Below the pieces are notes generated by a model. That model was not told the origin of the DNA, did no database searches, and was given only the letters and a program-made list of their open reading frames with translations. Below, piece by piece: positions 1-12,100 of a DNA stretch of 64,000 bases. The translations under genes and the position numbers were made by a program. The stretch's first letter is position 1. Every line of letters begins with the position of its first letter. Origin of the DNA: Zoroaster sp. YZ-2022 (Eukaryota; Echinodermata; Asteroidea; Forcipulatida; Zoroasteridae); NCBI GenBank assembly GCA_029582265.1, contig CM055834.1:558001-622000 (forward strand), written 5' to 3'.

Positions 1-499
1 ATAACAGCGTCTTTATTTTTACTTGAAATGAACCCGCCAGTTTCGAAACATCTAACAATTATTGACAGATTTTGTATGTGTGTTTAGTCAAATGTACCGT
101 CAAAATATTTTTTATTGGAAACTATCTCCTGAACAGGTTAGAAGCAAAATCATGAAAAATAAATCGGACGAAATGTCTGGGTCTTAAACCACAGGGATAT
201 AATTTACGATTTCCGAGATCTCCAGAAATTTCTGTAGACGCAACAAAAAACTCAAACAAGGTTACACTCGATATTTGCAACAACAACAATTTAATCAAGT
301 GGTTTAATTAACACACAGTAATCAAGTTTACACGATTATGACAGGGTTTAAATCAAGCTTATACAATCTGGTAAATAATCTAAATTACACTTAAAGTGGC
401 TTACACTGTGAGGGGAGGGGGAAAAATACTATTATGTTATGTCATCTTTGATGTCATTTGCACTGGTACCCTCACCATGCCAGTACGCGTAACCATGCA

Positions 500-615
500 C
501 ATAATGGGCCTGCAGACATAATGGAACATACATAAAAGGCCTGTGGACATAGTGGGCCGGACATAATGGGCTACAATTGGCCTGCGGACACATAGTCCCA
601 CAGGACATAATGGTC
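500..615. repeat. Short tandem repeat of GGACATAATGGGCCTG-type units
   Basis: About six degenerate units. No gene is seen in the surrounding 1-1384, apart from homopolymer runs near 800. Confidence 0.7.
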
Positions 616-1384
616 AGGAACAGACGTTCAAGTTTGCCTAATCAAAATTGAATGCATTTTCTCTATGTTCAACGTAACGTAAATAATTCCCTTTGTATGG
701 GGGTCTTTAAGGTCCAAAGCAAAATAACAGTGAAAAATAAAAGTCAGCATGGGCATAAATTCCCACTTTTTGGCCTGGGGGAAGGTCCATAGGATCCCCC
801 CCCCCCAAAAAAAAAGTGTTCATGCGGTAAACAAAAATAATAATAAGCGAATATAATAATACGTTATACAAACAAATTTCAATATCATCCCCCACTGTTA
901 CACTTCATGTATTCAACTTCACCAAAACCTCGGTATATACACTGATACCAGGACAAACAAATAATATGCCTTTCTGACTCCTCTACTCTTAGTAACACTG
1001 GTCCGTATATGCTGGCAGTATTGGTTAGAACCCCCCTCCAAACTTAACTCCATACCCCCTATGTGATCATCTTCGAAGCTTCATGGAGCCCGCGGCTCTG
1101 TCACTAAAAGAGCACATAAATACATGTTGGCTCTTTGGACCTACACTAAAATATACTATAATAACGTGAATTATATAATTTAATAAGAATTAGGCCTACT
1201 TGTTGATTTCGCTTGCTTATGTTGAGTGAGAAACACTTAAAACATGAAGTGTGTGTCACTGTGTAAATGCAAAATGTGTGATACTATAAAATAAAATATT
1301 GCAAGTGCACATGTTTACTTAAATATTTAAAAAAACATATCTTTGTCACATTGATTAATTTGGTTGAGTATGTCCAAAACCGGT

Positions 1385-1745
1385 CATTAACTTGCGGTAA
1401 ACGGACCGCTCGACAAACTGTTATCCCCTTATTCATAAATACCCAAGACAGTTTAGACAATCTGATTTTGGCAAAACGTAATCACGTGGGGGTGTATTAA
1501 CGGATGGTAAAGACACATCATGGCTTATAACAAAATCAGAGCGGCGCTTATGTACCAGCTGTTCGCCAGCTGTTTTGTGTGACGCGCGACGTGGATTTCA
1601 ACCAAACCTCAGTGACGAAGATTGTTTCGCATCACGCGCCTCATGTACGTATGTACTTTGAAAGTGTTTCGTGTGTCTCCAAAATGTGAATTTGCCCATT
1701 TCTAGTTGGCTTTATTCAACAAAAATTACATTTTTGTTACATTTT
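1385..1745. repeat. Dispersed repeat R1, inverted partial copy
   Basis: The reverse complement shares AACAGCTGGCGAACAGCTGG, GGACACACGAAACACTTTC and the TTGTTGAATAAAGCCAA block with 7260-7660. Confidence 0.8.
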
Positions 1746-2097
1746 GAAGTAGGTTTGGGCAGTTTAAAATTGTTTGCTAGCCTGTATACTGCCGGAAAAC
1801 CGAAAGCTTGGGATGTTTTATTTTAGAAATACCTTGTGTATAATACAGCTTAAGGGAAGGTACAACATTGCTAATTACCACATTATCGAATTAATGATGT
1901 ATTATCTAAACATTCACGTCAGGTGTCAACCATCCTGATAAATTGTTTTGTCTCAAGTGCTTATTTTGATTCTGATTTATTTATTTATTTTTTTAAATTT
2001 TTTGTATAGAGAAAACAGGAATAGTTAGGCCAAAGACCCGCGCATCGGTATTTTTATTTGTTTGTTTGTTTGTTGGGGGTGTTTGTTTGTTTATTAT

Positions 2098-2300
2098 TAT
2101 TAATGAAATTATGTCTAATTGCGACTTTTTCACATAGGTGGCCTCTCTTAGCCACCATACTTTGTGTATGGGAACTTTGGTTTGGTTCCATAACCGCGAA
2201 CATGTACTTCACTGATTGGCAACAACAAAAAAATTACCCCCTCCCCCCCAAAAAAAATCACTGCACCGATTTTGAAGCCAACCGATGACCAGAAACCGGA
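2098..2300. repeat. Dispersed repeat R3
   Basis: It contains TTTTTCACATAGGTGGCC, TCTTAGCCACCATAC and GACCAGAAACCGGAGAC. Related pieces are at 26285-26440, 54735-54960, 55150-55370 and 56230-56480, with CGATCCAGCAT or AATTCCAATCGATCC blocks. Confidence 0.65.
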
Positions 2301-2329
2301 GACTTTTGGGGAGGCCTTTGGGGCTTATG

Positions 2330-2625
2330 TTCAATTATTAGTTGCAAATAATTGAGGTTTTTTTTGGTGAAGGACATCCATAAGTATCGGCTTCCATAAA
2401 ATATGTATAGCGCCCTCCACTGACAGGAAGTTGTTAATGTTAACCTTCAATGTATTGGTCTTGCACTCTTGCCCTAATCGTCCAACTGATAGCTCAGTTG
2501 GTAGAGCAACCGACAATAAAGCAAATGAGCCCAAGTTCAAATCCCACCGGAGTCAAGAATGTTTTTTTTAACCAATTAATATCCTTTAACACATTTAAAT
2601 TGCAATCAAAAACTACCAATGTAAT
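2330..2625 (+). mobile_element. SINE-B, tRNA-headed repeat
   Basis: A tRNA-like segment at 2485-2555 has box A TAGCTCAGTTGGTAGAGC and box B AGTTCAAATCCC. Flanks match 42538-43035 inverted (ATTGCAATC, GGAGGGCGCTA.A, TATTGGTCT). The acceptor stem does not pair well, so it is not a functional tRNA. Confidence 0.7.
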
Positions 2626-2736
2626 TGTAGCACGCGTAGATCCGATAGTGCGCTAGTACTGTCTTGCATGTGAATAAGTTCTTTAACTGACTTTGTAACA
2701 TAAAGTCCCGACAGTTAAATTTACTAAATAAAATTC

Positions 2737-2848
2737 AGGCAACCTAGTTGCCTTTCTTCAGGCAACCTAGTTGCCTTTCTGGACGACAAGCCTTTTAAAA
2801 GGCTCACGCGCGCGTCACGTTTTGACAACAAGCGTTTTAAAATGCTTG
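2737..2848. repeat. Cluster of four short palindromes
   Basis: AGGCAACCTAGTTGCCT occurs at 2737-2753 and 2760-2776, AGCCTTTTAAAAGGCT at 2789-2804, and CAAGCGTTTTAAAATGCTTG at 2829-2848 (one mismatch). Each can form a hairpin. Confidence 0.85.
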
Positions 2849-3295
2849 AACGTCATCACCTGACAACGGGTCTTGTTTTGACTTGTTTTCAGTCCGCACA
2901 ATTGACCAACACGAATCTTAACCTTTATTTTGATACCTTACTCTCTTAAATAGTCGAAAGATAAACAAATTATTAATAATTTCCACACTTAATCTTGATT
3001 GTTTACAGTATCAAATTACAATAATGAAAACAATTAATTCCAGAGAGAAAGAGTTAATAAAATTAAGTTGATTCAACCAAATATGTTTAGTGAAGGTAAA
3101 CAGTGATTGTAGGTAATTAGGTAATAGACGTCTGGTAATATTAAAGTAAAAACTGTGTCCTATATACTATGCATATATTTATCATGTTGCGGCCTTCATC
3201 AAGTTCTTTGACGTAAGTACAACTACACAGTGCTATAATTATCGCTAATGTATACAAGGAGCCAGACTATATGTTGTATAATGCACGTAAAGTGG

Positions 3296-3651
3296 ATTGT
3301 CGTGCGGTCTAGCGCACTGAACTCAAGTTCTGGTGTTGACAGCAGCAGAGTGTGGGTTCGAGCCCCGGCCGTGACACCTGTGTCCTTGAGCAAGACACTT
3401 AACCATAATTGCTTCTCTCCACCCAGGGGTTAAATGGGTACCTGTGAAGGCAGAGATGGTTTGCTCTATATGCGCTAGAAATGGCAGCAATTGAGCTGTA
3501 TACTCCCCAGGGAGCTGAGATGGTTTCAGGAATGATTTATGAGCCTTATGAGCCTTATGAGCAGGGATAATAATATAATGCGCCTTGAGCGCCACTTAGT
3601 TGGTGGATACGTGCGCTATATAAATCTATACATTATTATTATTATTATTAT
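3296..3651 (+). mobile_element. SINE-A copy 1, tRNA-derived with ATT tail
   Basis: The head contains box-B-like GGGTTCGAGCCC. The body has CCTTGAGCAAGACACTTAAC, CTCCACCCAGGGGTTAAATG and CTCCCCAGGGAGCTGAGATG. The end is GTGCGCTATATAAATC and (ATT)n. It is the first of seven full copies in the window. Confidence 0.88.
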
Positions 3652-3876
3652 ATTCCCACCCAGCCTTGTTTGGTCACGTGAATTTCTGCTCTGTGTTTTG
3701 GTCAATTTTTGAAGCCCATAAGGGTGGAGATATTTCAGAGTTATTTTCAATCTGTTGTACTTGTTTGCCACACTGTAGGGTGATCGTCACATTATGTGGA
3801 TATGGGAACAATCACCATGTGTGGCAATCCCCATGTAGTGGGACGGCGCCGCCGATATTTAAACTCTCTTACTATA

Positions 3877-4078
3877 GCTATAAGTGGTCAAAATCAGTCA
3901 ACTGACTGTTGAACCAACTGTGCACACAGGGGCATTTTTGACTGGTTTTGACTGTCATTTTGACCACCCTCAATAATACAAGATAATGTTTTTACCAGTC
4001 AAAAACGGTCAACTCACTTTGACCTGTAAATGTACTTACTACAGATTACAAGGTTTGACAGTGTTCGACTTATGGAAC
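3877..4078. mobile_element. MITE-3 copy
   Basis: In opposite orientation to 10822-11030, with TGTGCACACAGGGGCATTTT, TTGACCACC and GTAAATGTACTTACTAC. The TTAA end is not clear here. Confidence 0.65.
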
Positions 4079-4079
4079 G

Positions 4080-5785
4080 CTCCAGGTTATCACCTCGGGA
4101 GCTGAGGCTAGTTTTACTTTACCACTCGTAGCAGTAAATATTTGTATACTATTTTCCAGCGATGTGACTATCTGGTTGGTAATTGTGACGTCATTTCAAC
4201 ATAACCCACGCCTCCTTCACATGGAGTGGTTCCAAAAAATAAATATATTATCCACTTTTTTTTTAGAATTACAGAAAAACGTGTTTGAAAGTGTTTAAAA
4301 TAATGTTTTGTAAATCATTGGAATCTAATGATTACTATTTCAGCGTTATTGATGAATCGTCTTGAAATCGTGAAAAACATGAAATAAAGGTTCTCAGTCT
4401 ATGTAATAATACAGTGATTTATTCTTGTCTTTGTGTGCTCGTGAACTATCAGCACGCGCGCGTATTGACGCATCTACTTACGGAGACGATACTATCTCAG
4501 TGCAATTCTGCATTCATAACTGGAGAACAAAATGGTCAAATATTCTGATTGGTTTGTTTTCTTTGAGAAGAACCTACTCCACTTGAAACAAATTCAGCTA
4601 TTCTGCTGCGATACTCATGTGTTCAACTTGGGCGCTTGTCGTAGGTACATCTGTCCCGATTGGTCGCGGCGGGGCTGACATGGTCGGCTCAGTTTTTATT
4701 CCCGTAAATCTTTCTTCCCCAACTGCGTTCTTACGGTAAACTGCGATTATCTGAAGAAGAAAACAATATATATATCCTCAATTTACCCTAAATGACGCAC
4801 CTAAGGTTATATAATCAACTGGACAGTAACTTACAAATGAAATTAGCAGTTTGGTGTTTCAGTTTGTTTCAGTGAAGGATTCTCTTGAAAAATGCTGAAT
4901 TTCAATGCATGATCATATGCGTGAACGTCTTCTTGAGCACCGTTTTTTGAGACGCACAGAATTGTAGTCATCAGAAAATTGATGTTGGTATAATGACTCA
5001 CCCCCAAACTGTTAAAGTTTATGGGGGCACAGAAAATGTACCCAAGATAGAAAGAAAAACAGTTGAATCATGCTTGAAAATCTTGAAAATAAAAATATTG
5101 TTTTCGATTTTTAAAATAAAATGGTATAATTTGGAGAAGCTCTCAAAACTTTTAATCAATATTCTTGAAAGACCAATAAAATGGAAGTTGGTTAAAATTT
5201 TTGCAAAAAGTACATTAAAACTTTGAAATGTATAAAAATGCTCTTAACATTTTGTCAAATAAAATATTTCTTTTCATAACCATGATATGAATGTTTCATT
5301 TTCTGAATAATTTTCCACTACCGTCGAAATAAACACCAACAAATTAAGTAGTCTTTGTTCGCTTCTTCTATAAGGAATGTGTCCATTTTGAGGATCAGTA
5401 TTTCTTTAAAAAATCATTGCAAATGCAAAGCATTCATATATTTTGGTTTCCACAGACAACAGCTTGTTGACGGCATAGAACAATAAAATCACAGATGTTC
5501 GTGAAAAAAAATTGAGGTCATGTAAATCTCTTACTATTTGTATCTAGTAAAATCAGTGGTTAAACAACTTTTTCAACTTTCTCAAGCACTAGTAAATCAT
5601 ACAATTTCACTATAATTTTTATTTCTGTAACAAACACGACTTAGATAAGTTTATGCAACCAGTAATACGCCATAATTTTGTAAGTTTTCCGAGAAATGCT
5701 AAGCTAAAAGTAGGTGCGTCATTTCACGAGTGCGGCGAATTATGTACATGGACGATATATAATTACAATTAGAAGAAGAAGAAGA
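4080..5785. other. Non-coding AT-rich stretch
   Basis: I see no gene, tRNA or clear repeat here. The Lys/Ile-rich frame near 5000-5226 reflects AT composition only. Missing C-terminal receptor exons could lie here but were not recognised. Confidence 0.5.
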
Positions 5786-5808
5786 TCAAGATCAAGATCA
5801 AGATCAAG

Positions 5809-5944
5809 AGGGCATGGAATCGGAGTGCTAGATTTCGATTAACTCAGTGACTGAGGTCACATTACCGTTGCTACTGCATACTGAGCCAGTAACGTTCAGC
5901 CACTGTGTTCATCTTAAACTATAGGACACTGATTCCATGCCCTG
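5809..5944. repeat. Short inverted-repeat element at the GABA-B 3' end
   Basis: The left arm (5809-5832, AGGGCATGGAATC...) and the right arm (about 5919-5944) are imperfect inverted copies. The inside is not coding. It overlaps the read-through stop after exon 15, which argues that the true coding end lies elsewhere. A (GATCAA)n run sits just before it at 5786-5809. Confidence 0.5.
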
Positions 5945-5988
5945 TCGAAAGTCTGCTCTGATTGTGACGATACTGTCCCTTTAAGTAC

Positions 5989-6181
5989 CTTTGGGAAGAA
6001 GAGCATGCAGAGAGAAGCCGTTATGCAGAAGAGTAGAAAGCCTGATACGAGGGCAAAGGTCACGGCGATCGAGGACAAGGTAAGGAAAGATAAAGGAACG
6101 GCGACGACACAGCAGATGACGGTGTTGTAAATAGACAGGCCGACGTAGTAACTGTCGTTGAGACCCGACACTTTTACGTTT
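5989..6181 (-). CDS. GABA-B receptor exon 15 (TM6 and TM7)
   Basis: It starts with one base that completes Arg683 and encodes residues 683-747. The acceptor is AACTCAG|AAACG. It contains GLNDSYYVGLSIYN, equivalent to the NDSRYIGMSVYN block, TM6, TM7 and the terminal CMLFFPK, matching the F.PK end of TM7. A donor (AAG|GTACTT) directly follows PK. If it is not used, the frame continues 24 residues to a stop at 5914-5916 inside a small inverted repeat. Confidence 0.88.
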
Positions 6182-9100
6182 CTGAGTTAAACAACCGATA
6201 TTTCTCATTGTTAGTGAACGGCATTGTATGCTAGCGAAACCCTTCCTCCGTAGCAAAAAAACCCCCAAACAAACAAAAAGGGAAAAAAGGGGGAAAAAAA
6301 CTCACTACATCGTGGCAAATTGACACATCACTTTTCACACTTATGACTATAAGACTCCGTATTGAGCTGAATTTTTCACAGGTTGGCTATTTAATGTATA
6401 TCTTGATTTAAGGAAAGAAAACATACTCGTATCCTGACCAATTCTTATGTTATGTTCTGTGAAACTTTAATTTTGATTATTTTTTTTATGGTTAAAAAAA
6501 AACAAAGGGCAAACCATTGCTATAAAATAGACCACTCATGGTGAACAAGTAGGCCTATCACTCAGTTATGCCAGAAAAATGTCAAGGTTAAAGAATAGAA
6601 ATAAAGAATAAAAATGATAAGATTCAAACACATACAAAATAAGTTTAAAACCTCCATTAACTTTGCTCAATGGAAGGGGAATTCACTATTGTGATATGAC
6701 TCGCGTTGGGGGAGGTGAGGGACACACCACACATAAATTATTTACCTTGTTGACCAAGCCAGAAAGGCGCCAAACACGACGACAAACGCCTTGTAGATGA
6801 GCATAGCCATGGTCCATATGGTGTTGTTATTAGACGTGCAGTTGACGTACAACAACTCGTGTTTGATATGGTTAGATGTATCGTCTGCGGTCTGAGGGAA
6901 ATAAATCAAAATATTTGGTTTTATTTTATTTATTTATTTATTTTATTTATTTGGGGGGATAAAGAATTATCTGAGTGAATATCCTCTGATGGCCGGACCT
7001 CTACCCTGATGGGCCATTTGGGTTATAAGCCTGAGTACCGAACCTAAGGGTGAACACCAAGTTGCCGAGATCTTGGTGGCATAATACAATGTAGCTTTGA
7101 GCGGCCTTTGATTACCGCATAGTCAGAAACCCCTTCCCCGATTCATTGTTTAAATTGCTGGTTACCATAACTGGTATTAAGTACGAATGACCATTTCACC
7201 TGCTATTGCGGAGGGGGACAATTATGCATTCCACATGATGCTAAGAATCTAAATTCATTTTTATAATATTATCTCGTAAACGACACGGGTTGCTTGTTGA
7301 ATAAGGAAATAACAGTTTGTCACGCGGTCTTGGGCGTGTCACGGGAGGTAAGGACCGAGCTGAAGGCATTTTCAAAATGTAAAACAAATGCAATTTTTGT
7401 TGAATAAAGCCAAATAGAAATGGGCAAATTCACGTTTTGGGGACACACGAAACACTTCCAAAGTACGTCAGTTGGGCGCGTGATGCAAATCTTCGTCACT
7501 TTGATTGGTTCAAATGCGCGTCGCGAGTCACACAAAACAGCTGGCGGGCGAACAGCTGGCACATACGCGCTGCTCTGATTTTGATAAGCCATGTCTTTAA
7601 CAACCGTTAACACACCCCACGTGATTACGTTTTGTCCAATCAGATTGTCTAAACTGTCTTTATCAATGTATATGTACATTATTGATTCAAAGAGAGTAAG
7701 CATAGCTTCACACTGATCTCGTTCAAGCAGTTTTGTCAACATTACCAATATTGTACATTCCCTTTATCCCGACAATAGTTTACCTGCGGTACATGAACTC
7801 GTGTTTCTTCAATGTGTATGGGATCAATGATCTGCCATGGGATGAGGATGGAAACGTCTACCAACAAGAGAACAGCAATAATACCGACGAGTTGACGGTC
7901 CTTGATCACCTAGTCCAATAGATTAACCACAAACAATAATATGAACGATTAAAATGAGCAAGTGCAACACATTTTTCATCAGATTTGCGTTTCACAAAAC
8001 AATAACACGTCATGAATACCACTAACACATCACGGCCACATCACGAACATAATCCGATGTGTCACGGGCATGCACATCACGAACACACCACGAATACATC
8101 ATGGACAAGTCAAAAGCACATCACAGACACATCCCAAAGACATCACACTCACATGCATGACACAATCGCGAACATAATCATGGACACATCAAGTAAATAT
8201 CATTGATACATCGCTATTAGACACATCACTGTTAGGCCTACATCATGGATATATCAAGAATATTACCACAGACCCATAATGCACACATCACGAACATTTC
8301 ACGGACACATCACGAACACATAACAAGCAATCACGGACAAATCACGCTCATAATCACCACAAAGATAATTACGAACTGATCAAGAACAAAACAGTGATCA
8401 CCTTTCGTTTTGTCTTGTTTGCGATGACGACGCTGTAAACTCTCCACATCTTTGTGAACATTCCACCAAAGGCTAGGGTAAACGCCAACGGGATGAGCCA
8501 GGAACGAAGCTGAAAAAATTTGAACACATAAAATCGCAATTTTGGTGATAAACATTCTTCCTGCTGATTTGAAAAACTCTGGAACCACAGTTCGTGTCAA
8601 TAATGTCACCACGAAAAAAAACCGATAAGTAACAGAAATAAGAAAGAAAACAACTAAACAAAAACCTTCTCAAATCTTCCAAATCTTTGTTTCGTATTAT
8701 TTTTGAGTGAAATCACGAAGATGACATCAATGTTTATAAAATCAATTGTAGATTCTTCCGTCGCTTTGTGATAAAAAATAATTCAAGTCCGAGTCTCAGT
8801 TGCTTGTAGGTGAAGTCACAAGTCACGTCAAATGTTAAATTTAATTGATATGCATATACTCATTCAAGTCAAGTCTGTCAAGAAATTATAAATCGTGCCA
8901 GTCTGTCGATGACAATTCGTCATCATCGCCTTTGGAAGCCTGGTTCATATGTTAGCATGTTTTGCAAATAATAAACCTACATACCCTGCAAATGGTCTGT
9001 AGGGAAGTATTATTATCGACCATTGATCGATCGACACCTAGGAGCACGACACACAGGTAGGCTAACATGATGCCGGACGAAATGAGATTGTTCACCCTAG

Positions 9101-12100
9101 GACTTGACATCTTAATTTGTCTGTAGAAATAGATGAAGATTGTAAGGAATAAAATTGATGATTTTGGGTGGAGATGGTTTGGGTTGGGTTGGGATAATTT
9201 GGGTTCAGGCTGTTTGGTTCTGTTAACTTTATTTCGGTTTTGGTTGGATCAATTTGGTTGGGATGGGTCTATGGTTAGAATGATTTAAATTGTGTTGGGT
9301 CGGTTGAAGTTGGGTTATAGGTAAGATTCGTTCTGGTTAGGGTTAGGTTGTGTTGCGTTGTTTAATTTATGTGTAAGTACTAACCTGTGCTTGCGCTTCC
9401 AGAAATTGAAAACTAGAAACAATAGTGACAGAATCATCCCCATGGCAACCAGCACAGACATGACAATCATGATAGATATGGGCGTGGCCTGAAGGTCGTC
9501 TATCGTCCTGGTGATGTCTGAGTCGAATGGGGGTTCGCCTCCTGGAAAGCAAATATAGGAAATTTTGCAGCTTAATATCCAAATAGTGTTCATTTTATAC
9601 TGAACCACTTGCCGGTTAACCGACCGAAACTGCCCTAACCGTTTACAAACAAATATTTAAAAATTTAAAAAAAATAAAAATAAAAATAAAAAAATGAAAT
9701 AATATGCCGCCAATTTTGTTGTTCTAGACCTGTTGCCACAATGGTTATTAAACAATAATTGCGGTAAGTTTATTGATGTTTTTTATTGAAAATGTATACA
9801 CATTGTTTCATTTGCCGACTATATCTAGTTTGTGTGGCCGTCGGGCGCTGACTTTCGGTTAACCGACCGTGAAAGTTTCGGTTAAACGATTAGCGAACTA
9901 ACCGGTAACTTTCAGCACTACCTGAAAATTGCTTCTATAAATAAATAAAGTAAAGCAGACTGATCAGACTTATGGTTGAACATATTAGAAGCATTAGACA
10001 AAATCACAAACACAGAGCACATACCAGAAAAAGAAGATGTACTCACCGCTATAATACCATAGACTATCGGTGGGAACCGACCAGTGCAACTCATCTTCGA
10101 TGTTGCTGTATGTTCCGACTAGAACTTCGTTGCCATCTTGGAAAGTATAGGTCGAAAAAATTGGAATTGGTTTAAGTTCGAACTGAGGGATGGAAATAGT
10201 AAGTTTGTCTCTGAAACAACATTTAGGCGTATTATGTTGCGCCACTGGTCGCAAACACCAAAGAATTCGCTCCTGTCTTTGTTCATTTTTAGTTCATTTA
10301 GTTGTTGCTGATTTCGAATTTCATTTTACTTACCGATATTTTGTTCCAAAAGAAGGTTACCAATCCTGTAGCCGCCTTCGTGGTAGCGTATTGGACCCTG
10401 AGAGGTAAATGAAATGTACACATTGGCAATAATACTTTTATATATTACACACGCTCGTATTGCTGCAGCCGTAGAGATCCGCCGGCGACGCCATGCTGCT
10501 GCTCCACTGGATCTGGTTGCGGACCCTACTCTGGTGTGCGGTGGATGTGGACGTGTATGTCGCGCCCGCATTGGTCTCCACTCGCATCAGAGGGCCTGTC
10601 AAGGGAAATGAGGAGGGACTGTCAAGGGAAATGAGGATGCCCTGGTCGACATCGATCGGCCGCCACGACGACGATATCCTTATTCCTTGTCATTTGAAAC
10701 TACCTAGTTTTCTTGTATAATTTTTAGGATGGTTTAGACAAAACTAATATGGAGCAACATCAAGCTATTAAACTATTGTGCACGAATTACATACCGGTAG
10801 CTCCCAACTTGTTTACGTGTACACAGTACACTGTACAGTGTAGTAAGTACATTTACAGGTCAAAATGAGTCGACCGGCCGTTTTTGACGGGTAAAAGCAT
10901 TGTCTTGCATTGTTGAGGGTAGTCAAAAATGCCCCTGTGTGCACATTTGGGTCAACAGTCACAACAGGCAGACTGATTTTGACCACTATAGGTACTTGCC
11001 ACTGACGTTCAGCTAAAGCAGGAGGGTTAATAGGCCTATAAGAAAGAAAGAGAGAGAAAAAAGTGTTGGGTTGGATTTCCTACCGACAAGCCAGCGAATT
11101 CCTGCCCGAGGATGCTCTCACCGATCACCTGGGCGTACTCCTCGTCGCCGTACTGGTAGGTATCGAGTCTTCGTGAAAGCACACCTTCAGCTTGGTGCAT
11201 CGCCAGAGCCAAGGACCATATGCCGTCATAACCCATGGCAGCCAACCCCGGGGTGCTTACGGTGATATTATATCCAAGGACACTTTCCATTTCGTGCCGA
11301 AACTCATTTGGTGTCTGCAAAAACAAAAACAAAATAAACAATAACAAACTCGAACAATAACAAGAGGTGTTATAAATTTAAATAAATAAAATAGGCCTAA
11401 ACAGCTCATTCCCCCGGTCCCCAGGTGCTAGAGGAATTATGTGACACCATTCCGTTTTGGTGAAATGTTAGAAAATGTTAGGAAATAATAATTATTCAGA
11501 AAATGTTGGTGAAATTTTTGAAAACATTTTTATTTGTCAACCTCTCTCACATCGTTGGAATGTAGCCAGCCTTTCACTGTTCTACCGTTATTATTACGGG
11601 GATTGTTCCACTGAGCTACATGAGCTATAGTACCTAAACGCAGGGATTTATCTCGCGTTACTCGCTTTGCTAAACAAGCAGGTGAACACCCTCACTGTCT
11701 TCGACTCCCCAATTAAATCAAGAGTAAGTTCCATTTGGATAGCTTCTTCCCTAGAACAGCATTACAATGGAACGCCCTTCCAGTGATTGCTTTCCACCAA
11801 CTTACGATATATTTTAAGTTTAATAAAACATCAACAAGTGGACGACATATCGCATATGTAACCCCTTACACTTTAGTGGCTAATGGCCTTGTTTAGGGTG
11901 ACTGACAGTAAATAAAACAAATAAATAAAAAAATAAATAAAAATTTAAAAAAATAAAAAACATTAAAAAAATATGGGCCAATTTTGGGGAAATATTCGGA
12001 TCTTGGAAATTTTCTGGGGAATCAGAATGGAAAAAACAGGTAGCCCTTAAACTTTCTTTCCATTATAGTATATCAATCAGTTCAAGAAAATCAATGTAGA

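Noticed and set aside
2485..2560. Possible functional tRNA (box A TAGCTCAGTTGGTAGAGC)
   Set aside because: The acceptor stem is poor and a copy with the same flanks at 42538 shows it is a dispersed tRNA-derived repeat.
8012..8206. His/Thr-rich plus-strand frame
   Set aside because: It is the translation of a degenerate CACATCACGAA tandem repeat in an intron.
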